DNA from: Leptospira sp.
GTDB taxonomy: Bacteria; Spirochaetota; Leptospiria; Leptospirales; Leptospiraceae
NCBI GenBank assembly: GCA_027533185.1
Contig: JAPZTS010000051.1
Span: 1 to 32,038, forward strand
Length of the DNA: 32,038 bases
Direction: 5' to 3'
The notes below the pieces were generated by a model. That model saw only the letters and a list, made by a program, of their open reading frames with translations, was not told the DNA's origin and ran no database searches. This document shows positions 24,742 to 32,038 of the stretch, one piece after another; the stretch's first letter is position 1; the number at the start of each line of letters is the position of its first letter. The translations under genes were made by a program, and so were the position numbers.

Positions 24742-26724
24742 GTGACCAAGGCTATCGATTTTAAATACATCGTTTCCGATGATCCTTTTTTCGAAGGAAA
24801 AATTGCAGACTATTCCAAAAAAATAAAAGCTCAGATCGTCAAGTTTGAAGAGTTCCCCAAGGTATTGGAAGAATCACAAGGTCAGATTGCAAAACTTATT
24901 TTCTATATCTCAAGACATGAGTTGGAAGCCAAACACCAATCGATTCACGATACTTTAAAACTCAATCCAACTTTGATGTGCAGTTTTATAGTTAGGGCTC
25001 CCATCGACTACACTGGTTATATGAGTCTCTCTATAGAAGAGGAACTCTTTTTTACGAATGTACCAGACGATGCACCAACGATTTTTTTAGTCAAATCGTT
25101 AGTCAATGCCTTTACCAGCTTACAAATGGTTGTTGATAAATTCGAATTGCAAAAGCGCATCAATGTATCAACAAACGAAATATCGAAATTAACACGTATT
25201 GGAATTAGTCTTGCAAATGAAAAAGACTTCACCAAGTTGCTCCGAGATATTTTAACGTCCGCACGAGAGATTTCCAATTCAGATTCAGGCTCCCTTTATT
25301 TGGTTGAAAAAGATGAAAAAGGAAATCCGAGAAATCTACGATTCAAAATTTCTGCATTGGATTTGGATTCAGATGAATTTATCCTTCCAATCAATAAAAA
25401 GAGTATAGCAGGTTACGTCGCTTATACTGGAAAACAGTTAAATATTCCGAACGTCTACCAACTATCGGGTAACGAAGAATATAAATTCAACAGCGAATTT
25501 GATAAGATGAGCAATTATTACTCCAAGTCTATGTTAGTGGTTCCTATGAAGGACCACCATGACGAAGTTGTTGGTGTCATTCAACTTATCAACCGCAAAC
25601 GCAATTTCCAAACAAAACTAACTCTTGAGGACATGAAATCTACAGCTGTATTAGAATATGATAAATATTCTGAAGAGTTAGTAATGGCTGTGGCTGGTCA
25701 AGCTGCCGTTGCCATTCAAAATAATAATCTAATCCATGATATTGAGACATTGTTTGAGGGATTTGTTACTGCCTCAGTTTCCGCCATTGAATCTCGAGAT
25801 CCGACTACTTCAGGTCATTCGTTTCGAGTTGCACAATATACGGTTGGGTTAGCTGAATCCGTTAATGCGATTGCTGTCGGCAGATTTAAAGATGTTCACT
25901 TTAATACATCGCAAATCAAAGAAATACGGTATGCTTCTCTACTCCATGACTTTGGTAAAGTTGGCGTTCGTGAAAAGGTTTTAGTTAAGGCAAAAAAACT
26001 GGAGGATTACGAGTTGGATCTCATCCGATGGCGGTTTCAGTTTATCTTAAAGGACGTAGAAGCAAAATTAAACCATAAAAAGATCGATTACCTCCAAAAA
26101 CATGGGAAGAGTGGTTATTCGAATTTTGAAAAATCCATCGATTTAGAATACCAACTTGAGAAAGACAAACTAGAAGAAATGGTTCGTATCATTGTGGAGT
26201 CAAACGAACCTTCCATTTTGGAAAAGGGCCATTCCAATTTTTTAGAAGAGATTTCCAAACTCAGTTACCAAACGACAGATGGAAATCAGATTACCTTACT
26301 TGCACCAAAAGAGTTTAATTTTCTGTCCATACGGAAAGGTTCTCTTGATTTTGAAGAACGACGCGAAATAGAGTCTCACGTGGAACATACGTTCCAATTT
26401 TTAAGTAAAATTCCATGGACAAAGGAACTCAAAATGGTTCCCGCTATCGCACATGGCCACCATGAAAAACTGAATGGGGGAGGATATCCTAGAGGACTCA
26501 CTGCCGTTGAGATTCCTGTCCAAGCGAAGATGATGGCAATTGCAGATATTTTCGATGCTCTAACAGACCAGGACCGTCCCTACAAAAAAGCCGTACCTTT
26601 AGAACGCGCGTTCGACATACTCAAAATGGAAGTTCGAGACCAGCACATCGACGGGGACCTTCTGGATATTTTTATCGAGAGTAAGGCGTACGAAAAAATT
26701 CTTCACAAACGGCTTGAGACATGA
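24742..26724 (+). CDS. GAF / HD-GYP domain protein, probable cyclic di-GMP phosphodiesterase with inserted catalytic domain
   Basis: 660-residue cytosolic protein. Residues 1-140 are an unidentified N-terminal domain. About 145-335 is a GAF sensor ([35 protein letters not shown]). The rest is [25 protein letters not shown] with His402-Asp403, [17 protein letters not shown] with Gly581-Tyr582-Pro583, and [19 protein letters not shown] and GYP are 178 residues apart, against about 60 in typical members; the extra residues are highly charged and helical ([20 protein letters not shown] onward). All metal and GYP motifs are intact, so activity on c-di-GMP is expected. Start: GTG at 24742 chosen; the frame runs open to 24655 inside the previous gene. 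No clear ribosome site. Followed by an A/T-stem terminator. Confidence 0.88.
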   Translation: MTKAIDFKYIVSDDPFFEGKIADYSKKIKAQIVKFEEFPKVLEESQGQIAKLIFYISRHELEAKHQSIHDTLKLNPTLMCSFIVRAPIDYTGYMSLSIEEELFFTNVPDDAPTIFLVKSLVNAFTSLQMVVDKFELQKRINVSTNEISKLTRIGISLANEKDFTKLLRDILTSAREISNSDSGSLYLVEKDEKGNPRNLRFKISALDLDSDEFILPINKKSIAGYVAYTGKQLNIPNVYQLSGNEEYKFNSEFDKMSNYYSKSMLVVPMKDHHDEVVGVIQLINRKRNFQTKLTLEDMKSTAVLEYDKYSEELVMAVAGQAAVAIQNNNLIHDIETLFEGFVTASVSAIESRDPTTSGHSFRVAQYTVGLAESVNAIAVGRFKDVHFNTSQIKEIRYASLLHDFGKVGVREKVLVKAKKLEDYELDLIRWRFQFILKDVEAKLNHKKIDYLQKHGKSGYSNFEKSIDLEYQLEKDKLEEMVRIIVESNEPSILEKGHSNFLEEISKLSYQTTDGNQITLLAPKEFNFLSIRKGSLDFEERREIESHVEHTFQFLSKIPWTKELKMVPAIAHGHHEKLNGGGYPRGLTAVEIPVQAKMMAIADIFDALTDQDRPYKKAVPLERAFDILKMEVRDQHIDGDLLDIFIESKAYEKILHKRLET

Positions 26725-26744
26725 AAAAATATTCGGGTATTTTT
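26725..26744 (+). terminator. Possible terminator after the HD-GYP gene
   Basis: AAAAATA at 26725-26731 and TATTTTT at 26738-26744 pair perfectly around a TTCGGG loop, immediately after the TGA stop. The 3' arm itself supplies the T-run. The stem has no GC pairs, so strength is doubtful. Confidence 0.45.
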
Positions 26745-26786
26745 ATTAGCTAAATTTTTTCTGTCTATATTAGAGAGGAAAATACT

Positions 26787-27620
26787 GTGCCGACACTTTC
26801 AGGTCAAACGATACTCATTACTGGGATTACCGATAAATCATCACTTGCCTTAGCGATTGCTAAAGAATGTCAAAAACAAGGAGCAATACTTATTTGTTCC
26901 GGACTAGGTCTTACACCCCACCACAAAAACCTATCTGAAAATTCTACTGCTTATTTGCAGCGAACCTATTCCGATTTTCAAACAGCAGTCTGGGAAGAGT
27001 TGGGCAAAGATATCTTAACTTTACCTTTAGATGTTAGTTTGCAAGACAGTATAGATGAGTTTTCAAAGAATCTTCAAGAGAAAGGGATTCAGTTGAATGG
27101 TTTTTTACATTCAATCGCAATGGATAAAACCATTCGAAAAGGGAAAGTCAAACCTATCATGGAAGTGAACCGAGATGAGTTTATGGATGCCATGAACGTA
27201 TCCGCGTTTTCATTCTTGGCACTAACACAAAGTTTATACAACGCAAAAGTTTTCGCAAAAAAAGCGTCACTTTTGGCTCTGAGTTATTTGGGAGCGGAGA
27301 GATTGGTATCGCACCCTTATAAAAATGTGGGAGTGTCTAAGTCTGCATTGGAACGAATTGCTAAGGAAATGGCATTGGAACTTGGAAAATCGGATGGATT
27401 CCAAGTAAATATAATCCGATTCTCACCGTTTACTGGAAGTAAGGCGGGCGGAGCTATTGAGGGTCTTACGGAAGCTGTTGCGCTTTGTAACGAACTATCT
27501 CCACTAGGGAATGCATCACCGCAAGATCTCGCTGAAGAAGTGGCTTATTTGTTTAGACCAACAAACCGAGTTACCGGAGAAATCCGCCATGTGGATGGTG
27601 GATACCATATCCGCGGTTAG
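26787..27620 (+). CDS. fabI: Enoyl-[acyl-carrier-protein] reductase (NADH), FabI type
   Basis: Last step of each fatty-acid elongation cycle: reduces enoyl-ACP to acyl-ACP; the target of triclosan-type inhibitors in other bacteria. 277 residues, slightly longer than E. coli FabI (262). Seen: ILITGITDKSSLALAIAKEC, the FabI-type cofactor loop (GxxxxxSxxxxxA); LPLDVS; GFLHSIAMD; and LSYLGAERLVSHPYKNVGVS with catalytic Tyr followed seven residues later by Lys in SKSALERIAKEMA, the FabI Tyr-Lys spacing; and a C-terminal VTGEIRHVDGGYHIRG. Start GTG at 26787 with GAGAGGA upstream. The stop overlaps that of murD on the opposite strand. An unusual SDR is less likely, given SYLGAER. Confidence 0.87.
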   Translation: MPTLSGQTILITGITDKSSLALAIAKECQKQGAILICSGLGLTPHHKNLSENSTAYLQRTYSDFQTAVWEELGKDILTLPLDVSLQDSIDEFSKNLQEKGIQLNGFLHSIAMDKTIRKGKVKPIMEVNRDEFMDAMNVSAFSFLALTQSLYNAKVFAKKASLLALSYLGAERLVSHPYKNVGVSKSALERIAKEMALELGKSDGFQVNIIRFSPFTGSKAGGAIEGLTEAVALCNELSPLGNASPQDLAEEVAYLFRPTNRVTGEIRHVDGGYHIRG

Positions 27621-29029
27621 TTCAATTCACTAAAAGAGTCCGAGATCTTTTTTTCAAAATCTCGGCCTCTTTCTTCAAAATTCTTATATTGGTCAAAACT
27701 TGCACAAGCTGGGGAAAAGAGGATGGTTCCGTCTCTTTTAGAACCAGAAACATGAAACATTCTTCCTCCTTCTTCTATTAAATATGTTTTGAGGTGTGAT
27801 ATCGTTTGTCCCAAATTTTCAAGGAAAAAAATGGGCAGATCTAATTTTGAAAGCTCCTCTTTCCATTTTGAGACTGCAGTCCCATAAACCCATACGCAAA
27901 TTTGCAGTTCTTTCAGCTTGTTAAGAAGTGGATCAAGAGGTTCCTCTTTGGGTATCCCACCTAATATGAGATAGACTGAGTCACCTTTTTTAAAACCAGA
28001 CAGACCAGATAGTAAAGAATGTAAATTGGTCGATTTTGAATCATTGATGAAAGTGAAATTCTCAAAATCCTTTTCTACATTTGGAAATTTCATTTTTTCA
28101 AAACGGAACTTCAGACCTTCAAAACTTTCGTAAGCAGCTTCAATACTAGAGGGTGCCATTCCCAATGTTTCTGCGATTCCTATGGCAAAACAAAGATTCA
28201 TGTGATTGTGTTTTCCTTTTAAAGGAAATTTTGTTAGATTGTATTGGTATTTTGGACTAGAAATTTTTAGTCCTTCTTCTTCAATCAAAACACCTCCTGC
28301 CTCGCCAACAAAATGTTTGTGGCATACCGTGTCTGAAAAAGTCTCTGCTGAAATGTAATCCAAAACTTTTCGATTTAAAAAGACGTGGGCTTTTGGGTTA
28401 GAGCTTATAATCTTCCATTTTGCTCGCGCATAATTTTCCATACTCACATGCCTTTCCAGATGATCCGGTGCCAGATTTAGAATGGCAGAAACATCTACAC
28501 TCAAATCTGGCGAATCCTCAAGTTGATAGCTCGAGAGTTCTAATACAACGAGGTTTAGATTTTCTCTACAGAAACTTGTAAATGGGACTCCAATGTTTCC
28601 ACCTATTCTAGAATTAGAATATTCTGATTTTAATATATGATATGTTAAAGCTGTTGTTGTTGATTTGCCGTCGGTTCCCGTGATACCAACGAGTAGTCCT
28701 TTATAGAAAACTCGCCCCAAAGCAATTTCGGAGAGAACCGGGATCCCCTTTTGTTGTGCTAAGTTCAAAATGGGGTGGTTCGGGGAGATCCCTGGGCTTT
28801 TGATCAGAAAATCAGAAAGAGAAACTGCTTTCTCTCCATCGGATTCTGCAAAAACTTTTGAATAATCCTTTTCGTTACCTTGAGGTGGGTTTTTGTCCAC
28901 GAGGATGGTCTCGCGTCCAAGACTGAGGAGGAGCTTACTTGCCGAGACTCCAGAAGTCCCACCTCCGAGAATCAAAAAACGGGAGTGGGATAGGAGCTCT
29001 TCGGGTGTGGGAATGGGATGAGAAAACAT
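27617..29029 (-). CDS. murD: UDP-N-acetylmuramoyl-L-alanine--D-glutamate ligase
   Basis: Adds D-glutamate to UDP-MurNAc-L-Ala in peptidoglycan synthesis. 470 residues, a little longer than E. coli MurD (438). Seen: an N-terminal Rossmann domain RFLILGGGTSGVSASKLLLS; the ATP loop VGITGTDGKSTTTALTYHIL; NLAPDHLERHVSMENYARAK, with the His and carboxylated-lysine region; HNHMNLCFAIGIAE; and FINDSKSTNLHSLLSGL, the MurD-specific NDSK-TN motif; then a C-terminal ligase domain with LILGGIPKEEP. The ATG at 29029 puts the Rossmann motif about 18 residues in, as expected; the frame is open to 29161 but that reaches into the STAS gene. It is alone, not in a mur/fts cluster. Divergent from the STAS gene. 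Confidence 0.95.
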   Translation of the reverse strand: MFSHPIPTPEELLSHSRFLILGGGTSGVSASKLLLSLGRETILVDKNPPQGNEKDYSKVFAESDGEKAVSLSDFLIKSPGISPNHPILNLAQQKGIPVLSEIALGRVFYKGLLVGITGTDGKSTTTALTYHILKSEYSNSRIGGNIGVPFTSFCRENLNLVVLELSSYQLEDSPDLSVDVSAILNLAPDHLERHVSMENYARAKWKIISSNPKAHVFLNRKVLDYISAETFSDTVCHKHFVGEAGGVLIEEEGLKISSPKYQYNLTKFPLKGKHNHMNLCFAIGIAETLGMAPSSIEAAYESFEGLKFRFEKMKFPNVEKDFENFTFINDSKSTNLHSLLSGLSGFKKGDSVYLILGGIPKEEPLDPLLNKLKELQICVWVYGTAVSKWKEELSKLDLPIFFLENLGQTISHLKTYLIEEGGRMFHVSGSKRDGTILFSPACASFDQYKNFEERGRDFEKKISDSFSELN

Positions 29030-29032
29030 TGA

Positions 29033-29061
29033 TTGACAGTCCTCTAAAATACGGCGAATTT
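29033..29061 (+). promoter_or_regulatory. Possible promoter of the STAS-trpC unit
   Basis: Perfect -35 TTGACA at 29033-29038, a 17-base spacer and GAATTT at 29056-29061 as a poor -10. It would start transcription about 20 bases before the STAS GTG start and lies in the 59-base gap divergent to murD. Confidence 0.3.
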
Positions 29062-29088
29062 GTAAAATCATATCAGGTTGGTGAATCG

Positions 29089-29421
29089 GTGCTGAAACAC
29101 GAAGTGAAAGACGGAAAACTCGTCGTATATCTAGAAGGTCGATTGGACGTTTCTGTGGCAAATGAAGTCGAGGAGGGCCTTATGGACTTAATCGAAAATG
29201 CCGGTCATAGAAAGGTTCTCCTAAATATGAAAGACGTTGAGTATATGTCCTCTTCTGGATTTAGAGCCTGCATTTCCACTCTTCGCAAACTCAATTCAAA
29301 AGACGGTGCATTAAAAATCTCCAATATCAAACCAGCTGTCAAACGGATCTTTGATGTCATTGAACTTACCTCACTCTTCGATATCCACGATTCGGAAGAC
29401 CAAGCCTTAAAGGCTTTTTAG
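29089..29421 (+). CDS. STAS-domain anti-sigma factor antagonist (SpoIIAA/RsbV-like)
   Basis: Single STAS domain of 110 residues. In this family the dephosphorylated protein binds a partner-switching kinase/anti-sigma factor and so frees a sigma factor or other target. Seen: KLVVYLEGRLDVSVANEVEE, the first strand-helix unit; KVLLNMKDVEYMSSSGFRAC, in which the SSSG serine is the phospho-acceptor; and ALKISNIKPAVKRIFDVIEL, then LFDIHDSEDQALKAF. Start GTG at 29089 gives a normal STAS length; the frame is open to 28939 but that would overlap murD. AGG/GGTGAA upstream is a weak ribosome site. No kinase or phosphatase partner of the RsbW/RsbU type is in the window; three bases separate it from trpC. 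Confidence 0.87.
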   Translation: MLKHEVKDGKLVVYLEGRLDVSVANEVEEGLMDLIENAGHRKVLLNMKDVEYMSSSGFRACISTLRKLNSKDGALKISNIKPAVKRIFDVIELTSLFDIHDSEDQALKAF

Positions 29422-29424
29422 TCT

Positions 29425-30195
29425 TTGGGGTTTTTTACGAATCCCGTTCTTCAAAAAATCGTCTCCCAAAAAAAGTCTGAAGTAGCAGACATTCGTACTT
29501 CAGATTTTCCGGTGCGAAAGCACGGAGTTTTCCCGTTTGCCACCAATCTCAAAAAAAAAGACTCTTTGGCTGTGATTGCCGAATGTAAAAAAGGGAGTCC
29601 TAGTGCGGGTATCCTCCGAGATAAGTACGATCCTTTGGCTATCTCAAAAATCTATGAAAGGATGGGTGCGGGCGCCATTTCCATTCTTACAGATAGAGAA
29701 TTTTTTTTTGGTTCTTTACAACACCTCCAATCGGTAGCTCAGTCAGTTCAAATTCCTGTTATTCGTAAAGACTTTATCATTGATGAGTTGCAAATCGATG
29801 AGGCTTATGCGTATGGCGCTTCTGCAATTTTACTTATAGTCCGTATTCTTACTCCCAATCGATTGAAAGAATTGTATACATATGCAAAAAAATTAGGATT
29901 AGAAGTCCTTGTAGAAACGCATACACAAGAAGAGGTGTTGACTTCGATTGAATTGGATTTTGAGGTCATCGGCATCAATACACGCGACTTAGATACATTT
30001 GAAATTCATAATGAATTGATATTTGATTTATCTAAGTTGATTCCCAAGTCAAAGGTCATCGTCGGCGAATCAGGAGTGTCAAAAGAAACCAACTTAGTCC
30101 AATACAAAGGAGTGGTGGATTCATTTCTCATCGGGACATATTTTATGAAATCGGAAGATATTGAGTCGGCCTACCGTTCTTTGGTTCTTGGCTAG
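29425..30195 (+). CDS. trpC: Indole-3-glycerol-phosphate synthase
   Basis: Closes the indole ring in tryptophan synthesis, a monofunctional beta-alpha barrel of 256 residues. Seen in order: IAECKKGSPSAGIL (catalytic Glu and Lys), ILTDREFFFGSL, VIRKDFIIDELQIDEAYAYG (catalytic Lys in KDF), LEVLVETHTQEE (catalytic Glu), VIGINTRDLDTFEIH and VIVGESGVSKETN (Glu-Ser). All catalytic residues are present. Start TTG at 29425, three bases after the STAS stop; AAAGG lies 11 bases upstream inside the STAS gene. No other trp genes are adjacent, so trpC is separated from its pathway and co-transcribed with a signalling gene. Confidence 0.96.
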   Translation: MGFFTNPVLQKIVSQKKSEVADIRTSDFPVRKHGVFPFATNLKKKDSLAVIAECKKGSPSAGILRDKYDPLAISKIYERMGAGAISILTDREFFFGSLQHLQSVAQSVQIPVIRKDFIIDELQIDEAYAYGASAILLIVRILTPNRLKELYTYAKKLGLEVLVETHTQEEVLTSIELDFEVIGINTRDLDTFEIHNELIFDLSKLIPKSKVIVGESGVSKETNLVQYKGVVDSFLIGTYFMKSEDIESAYRSLVLG

Positions 30196-30206
30196 TTGAT
30201 GGTTTG

Positions 30207-31868
30207 ATGTTATATTTAAAAGCAATACTTCTTTTTTTTATCTATCTTTTTACCGCAAAGTTAGGAATGAGTTACTTAGCTCTTCATCCTGCCAATTTAA
30301 CAGTACTTTGGTTCCCAGCGGGAATAGCAATCATAGCAGTTTTATCTTTTGGATACAAATCTTTGCCTTTCGTTTTTTTAGCAAGTTTTCTTTCCAACTG
30401 GGATGGGCTTCACCAAAATGCAAAGAATATAGAAGAGATCCATATTCTTTGGGCAATCACGAATTCTGCGATCATTGATACAATCCAGCCATTAATTGCC
30501 TATCGATTTTGGAAGAAATTTATCCGCTCCAATTTAACTTCCGTGTCCGATTTGATTTATTTTATCATCCTAATATCCTTCTTACCCTGTTTGGGATCGG
30601 CCTTGGGTCTCGGATTGAATCTTTATACCTTCTCGTATTTTGAAGGAATATCTCTCCTCGAAACTCTTAAGACCCTTGGGGTCTTATTTTTAGGCGATGC
30701 GATGGGAATCTTCATTACCGTCCCCTTATACTATCATTGGATGCGTCCGGGATTTAGTGGAAGTAAATTTGGTTTTTTAATTCTTATCAGTATTCAATTT
30801 TTATTTTTAATATTCATTGTACCGTATTTCCCTTTTTTTTATTTTTTTTCCTTTTTGGTTTTAACAATGTTGGGTTACTTCAATCGATTGAAGGGGATCA
30901 GTTTTGGAATTTTGCAACTTTACGTTGTTAGTATATTTTTAACAAATCATAAACTTGGCCCATTTGTCTATGAAAATGATTCAGAGTCTTATCTTTTTTT
31001 AGTCTCTTTTTTAATACCATTTTCTTTTTTGTCTGAGTTTTTAACGATTCTCTACTTTAGATTGGAAAACTATCAGTTTGAATTAGAGAAAAAAGTCTTT
31101 GAAAGTACTAAGTTACTTAGAAAACAGATCTTTGAAAAAAACACTGCCATTGAGGCATTAAATCTTTCCGAGAGAAAGTTAAATGAATCAAACAAAACAA
31201 AAGATAAGTTTTTTTCAATCATTGCCCATGATTTAAAAAGTCCTTTGGGTAGTTACAACCAACTCATTCGTATGGTTATAGAAGATTTTGGAAAGTATAC
31301 AGATTTCGAAATTCAGGAGATATTGAATCGAATCCATGAATCCTCGGAAAGACTCTACCAACTTCTCGATTATCTGTTGGATTGGGCGAGGACTCAATCT
31401 CAATCCATGCCATTTACGAAAGAATCTTTTGATTTATATAAGTTAGTTTCCCGTGTGTATTTAGACCACCAGGAGAGACTTCGCAATAAACAAATACAAT
31501 TCAAACTTACAGCGGCTAATCCCAGTATTGTCAATGCAGATGAAGCCATGATCCATACTGTGGTTCGAAATCTTGTCTCAAACGCCGTCAAATTTACAAG
31601 TGTTGGTGGAACAATTGAAGTTCTTATCTATAAAAATGACGAAGGTACATTTTTGGAGTGTATAGATACTGGGGTTGGAATCCGGCGCGATAATTTGGAA
31701 AAATTGTTTCGGATTGATGCTCAACTAACGAGCATTGGTTTAGAGGGTGAAAAAGGAACTGGGCTTGGACTGATTCTTTGCAAAGAATTTATAGGTATGC
31801 ATGGTGGCGAGATTTGGGCAGAAAGCGAAATTGGTTTGGGAACCAAAATTACCTTCCGAATTCCTTAA
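30207..31868 (+). CDS. MASE1-type membrane sensor histidine kinase
   Basis: 553-residue sensor kinase. Residues about 1-290 are a multi-pass membrane sensor like MASE1: LTVLWFPAGIAIIAVLSFGY, ASFLSNWDG and GDAMGIFITVPLYYHW, with about eight hydrophobic segments. A coiled-coil linker (about 290-330) leads to HisKA with FFSIIAHDLKSPLGSYNQL (phospho-His), then the HATPase domain with N-box NLVSNAVKFT, G1 DTGVGIRRDN and G2 GEKGTGLGL. No PAS or receiver domain and no response regulator beside it, so it may be an orphan or pair with a distant regulator. Start ATG at 30207, 11 bases after the trpC stop; TTG just before it is an alternative. The ribosome site is weak. Confidence 0.9.
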   Translation: MLYLKAILLFFIYLFTAKLGMSYLALHPANLTVLWFPAGIAIIAVLSFGYKSLPFVFLASFLSNWDGLHQNAKNIEEIHILWAITNSAIIDTIQPLIAYRFWKKFIRSNLTSVSDLIYFIILISFLPCLGSALGLGLNLYTFSYFEGISLLETLKTLGVLFLGDAMGIFITVPLYYHWMRPGFSGSKFGFLILISIQFLFLIFIVPYFPFFYFFSFLVLTMLGYFNRLKGISFGILQLYVVSIFLTNHKLGPFVYENDSESYLFLVSFLIPFSFLSEFLTILYFRLENYQFELEKKVFESTKLLRKQIFEKNTAIEALNLSERKLNESNKTKDKFFSIIAHDLKSPLGSYNQLIRMVIEDFGKYTDFEIQEILNRIHESSERLYQLLDYLLDWARTQSQSMPFTKESFDLYKLVSRVYLDHQERLRNKQIQFKLTAANPSIVNADEAMIHTVVRNLVSNAVKFTSVGGTIEVLIYKNDEGTFLECIDTGVGIRRDNLEKLFRIDAQLTSIGLEGEKGTGLGLILCKEFIGMHGGEIWAESEIGLGTKITFRIP

Positions 31869-32038
31869 ACTTTTTTATAAAAATGGTTTGACGTATGGGG
31901 TACATTCCCAAAGATGGTGAAACGGCGATTGGAAGAAGCCCGGAAGGGAACCGCACTGATTGCGATTATAGATCATTTACAACATACACAGTAGCGTGAC
32001 TAACGTAACAATTCTAGCGAGAGAAACGGAAGCTGGAG
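31869..32038. other. Right-end stretch without an established gene
   Basis: 170 bases after the histidine kinase. They contain TTTTTT, a palindromic TTTTTATAAAAA-like tract and two short open frames (31895-31999, 34 residues; 31914-31994, 26 residues). Neither has a clear ribosome site or family match. No terminator hairpin of the classical type is visible. Confidence 0.4.
31996..32038 (+). CDS. Possible start of a further gene, partial at right edge
   Basis: GTG at 31996 opens a frame (VTNVTILARETEAG) that is still open at the window end. Its GTG overlaps the TGA of a preceding 34-codon frame by four bases (GTGA), a common coupling arrangement. No ribosome site is seen, and 14 residues are too few to assign a family. 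Confidence 0.3.
   Translation, partial: MTNVTILARETEAG

Noticed and set aside
28939..29088. Upstream extension of the STAS frame
   Set aside because: It would overlap the start of murD by 91 bases, and the STAS fold begins at about 29092.
1..32038. tRNA genes, insertion sequences, CRISPR arrays, integrase or attachment sites
   Set aside because: Read through on both strands; no tRNA cloverleaf, transposase, regularly spaced repeats or long duplications were found.

Overview
The window reads as a chromosomal segment of a spirochaete of the genus Leptospira. The basis is gene content and style: a compact AT-rich genome with many TTG/GTG starts, hemA followed by an overlapping hemC that runs on into a C-terminal extension, an FlgE that lacks cysteine but carries serine at position 179, and a type A RNase P RNA. 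The genus call is by recognition, not by database search. Nothing in the sequence settles whether the strain is saprophytic or pathogenic. I see no tRNA, rRNA, insertion sequence, CRISPR array or prophage; it looks like ordinary vertical chromosome.

Layout, left to right. (1) 1-2102, minus: haem genes. hemA (glutamyl-tRNA reductase) overlaps hemC (hydroxymethylbilane synthase), which leaves the left edge inside an apparent HemD-like extension. (2) 2178-5677: msrB, a small exported protein, rnpB (RNase P RNA), a NERD-domain/SF1 helicase-like protein and a putative lipoprotein. (3) 5694-17415: a nearly complete assimilatory sulfate-reduction locus. Sirohaem is made by CobA (uroporphyrinogen-III methyltransferase) and a precorrin-2 dehydrogenase/ferrochelatase. 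CysJ and CysI form the sulfite reductase. A seven-gene minus-strand block (sbp-cysT-cysW-cysA-cysH-cysD-cysN) imports sulfate, activates it to APS and reduces APS to sulfite. CysH has the four cysteines of the iron-sulfur APS reductase type, so no APS kinase is needed, and none is seen.

(4) 17671-21284, plus: flagellar hook genes fliK, flgD, flgE, ending in a good hairpin/T-run terminator. (5) 21372-26724, plus: three closely packed genes. They are a membrane-anchored TPR protein with a methyltransferase-like C-terminus, a polytopic membrane protein, and a GAF/HD-GYP protein with a large insertion in its catalytic domain. This trio is the least explained part of the window and the best candidate for an undescribed, possibly c-di-GMP-linked, system. 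(6) 26787-31868: fabI, murD (convergent, overlapping fabI at the stop codons), a STAS anti-sigma-factor antagonist, trpC and a MASE1 histidine kinase. The last 170 bases hold only the possible start of another gene.

The parts connect: HemA, HemC and HemD make uroporphyrinogen III, which CobA diverts into sirohaem, the cofactor of CysI. Regulatory candidates in the sulfate locus are a promoter and 8-bp inverted repeat before sbp, a 7-bp inverted repeat before cysH and a 9-bp direct repeat before cysJ. Their sequences differ, so I cannot name one shared operator.
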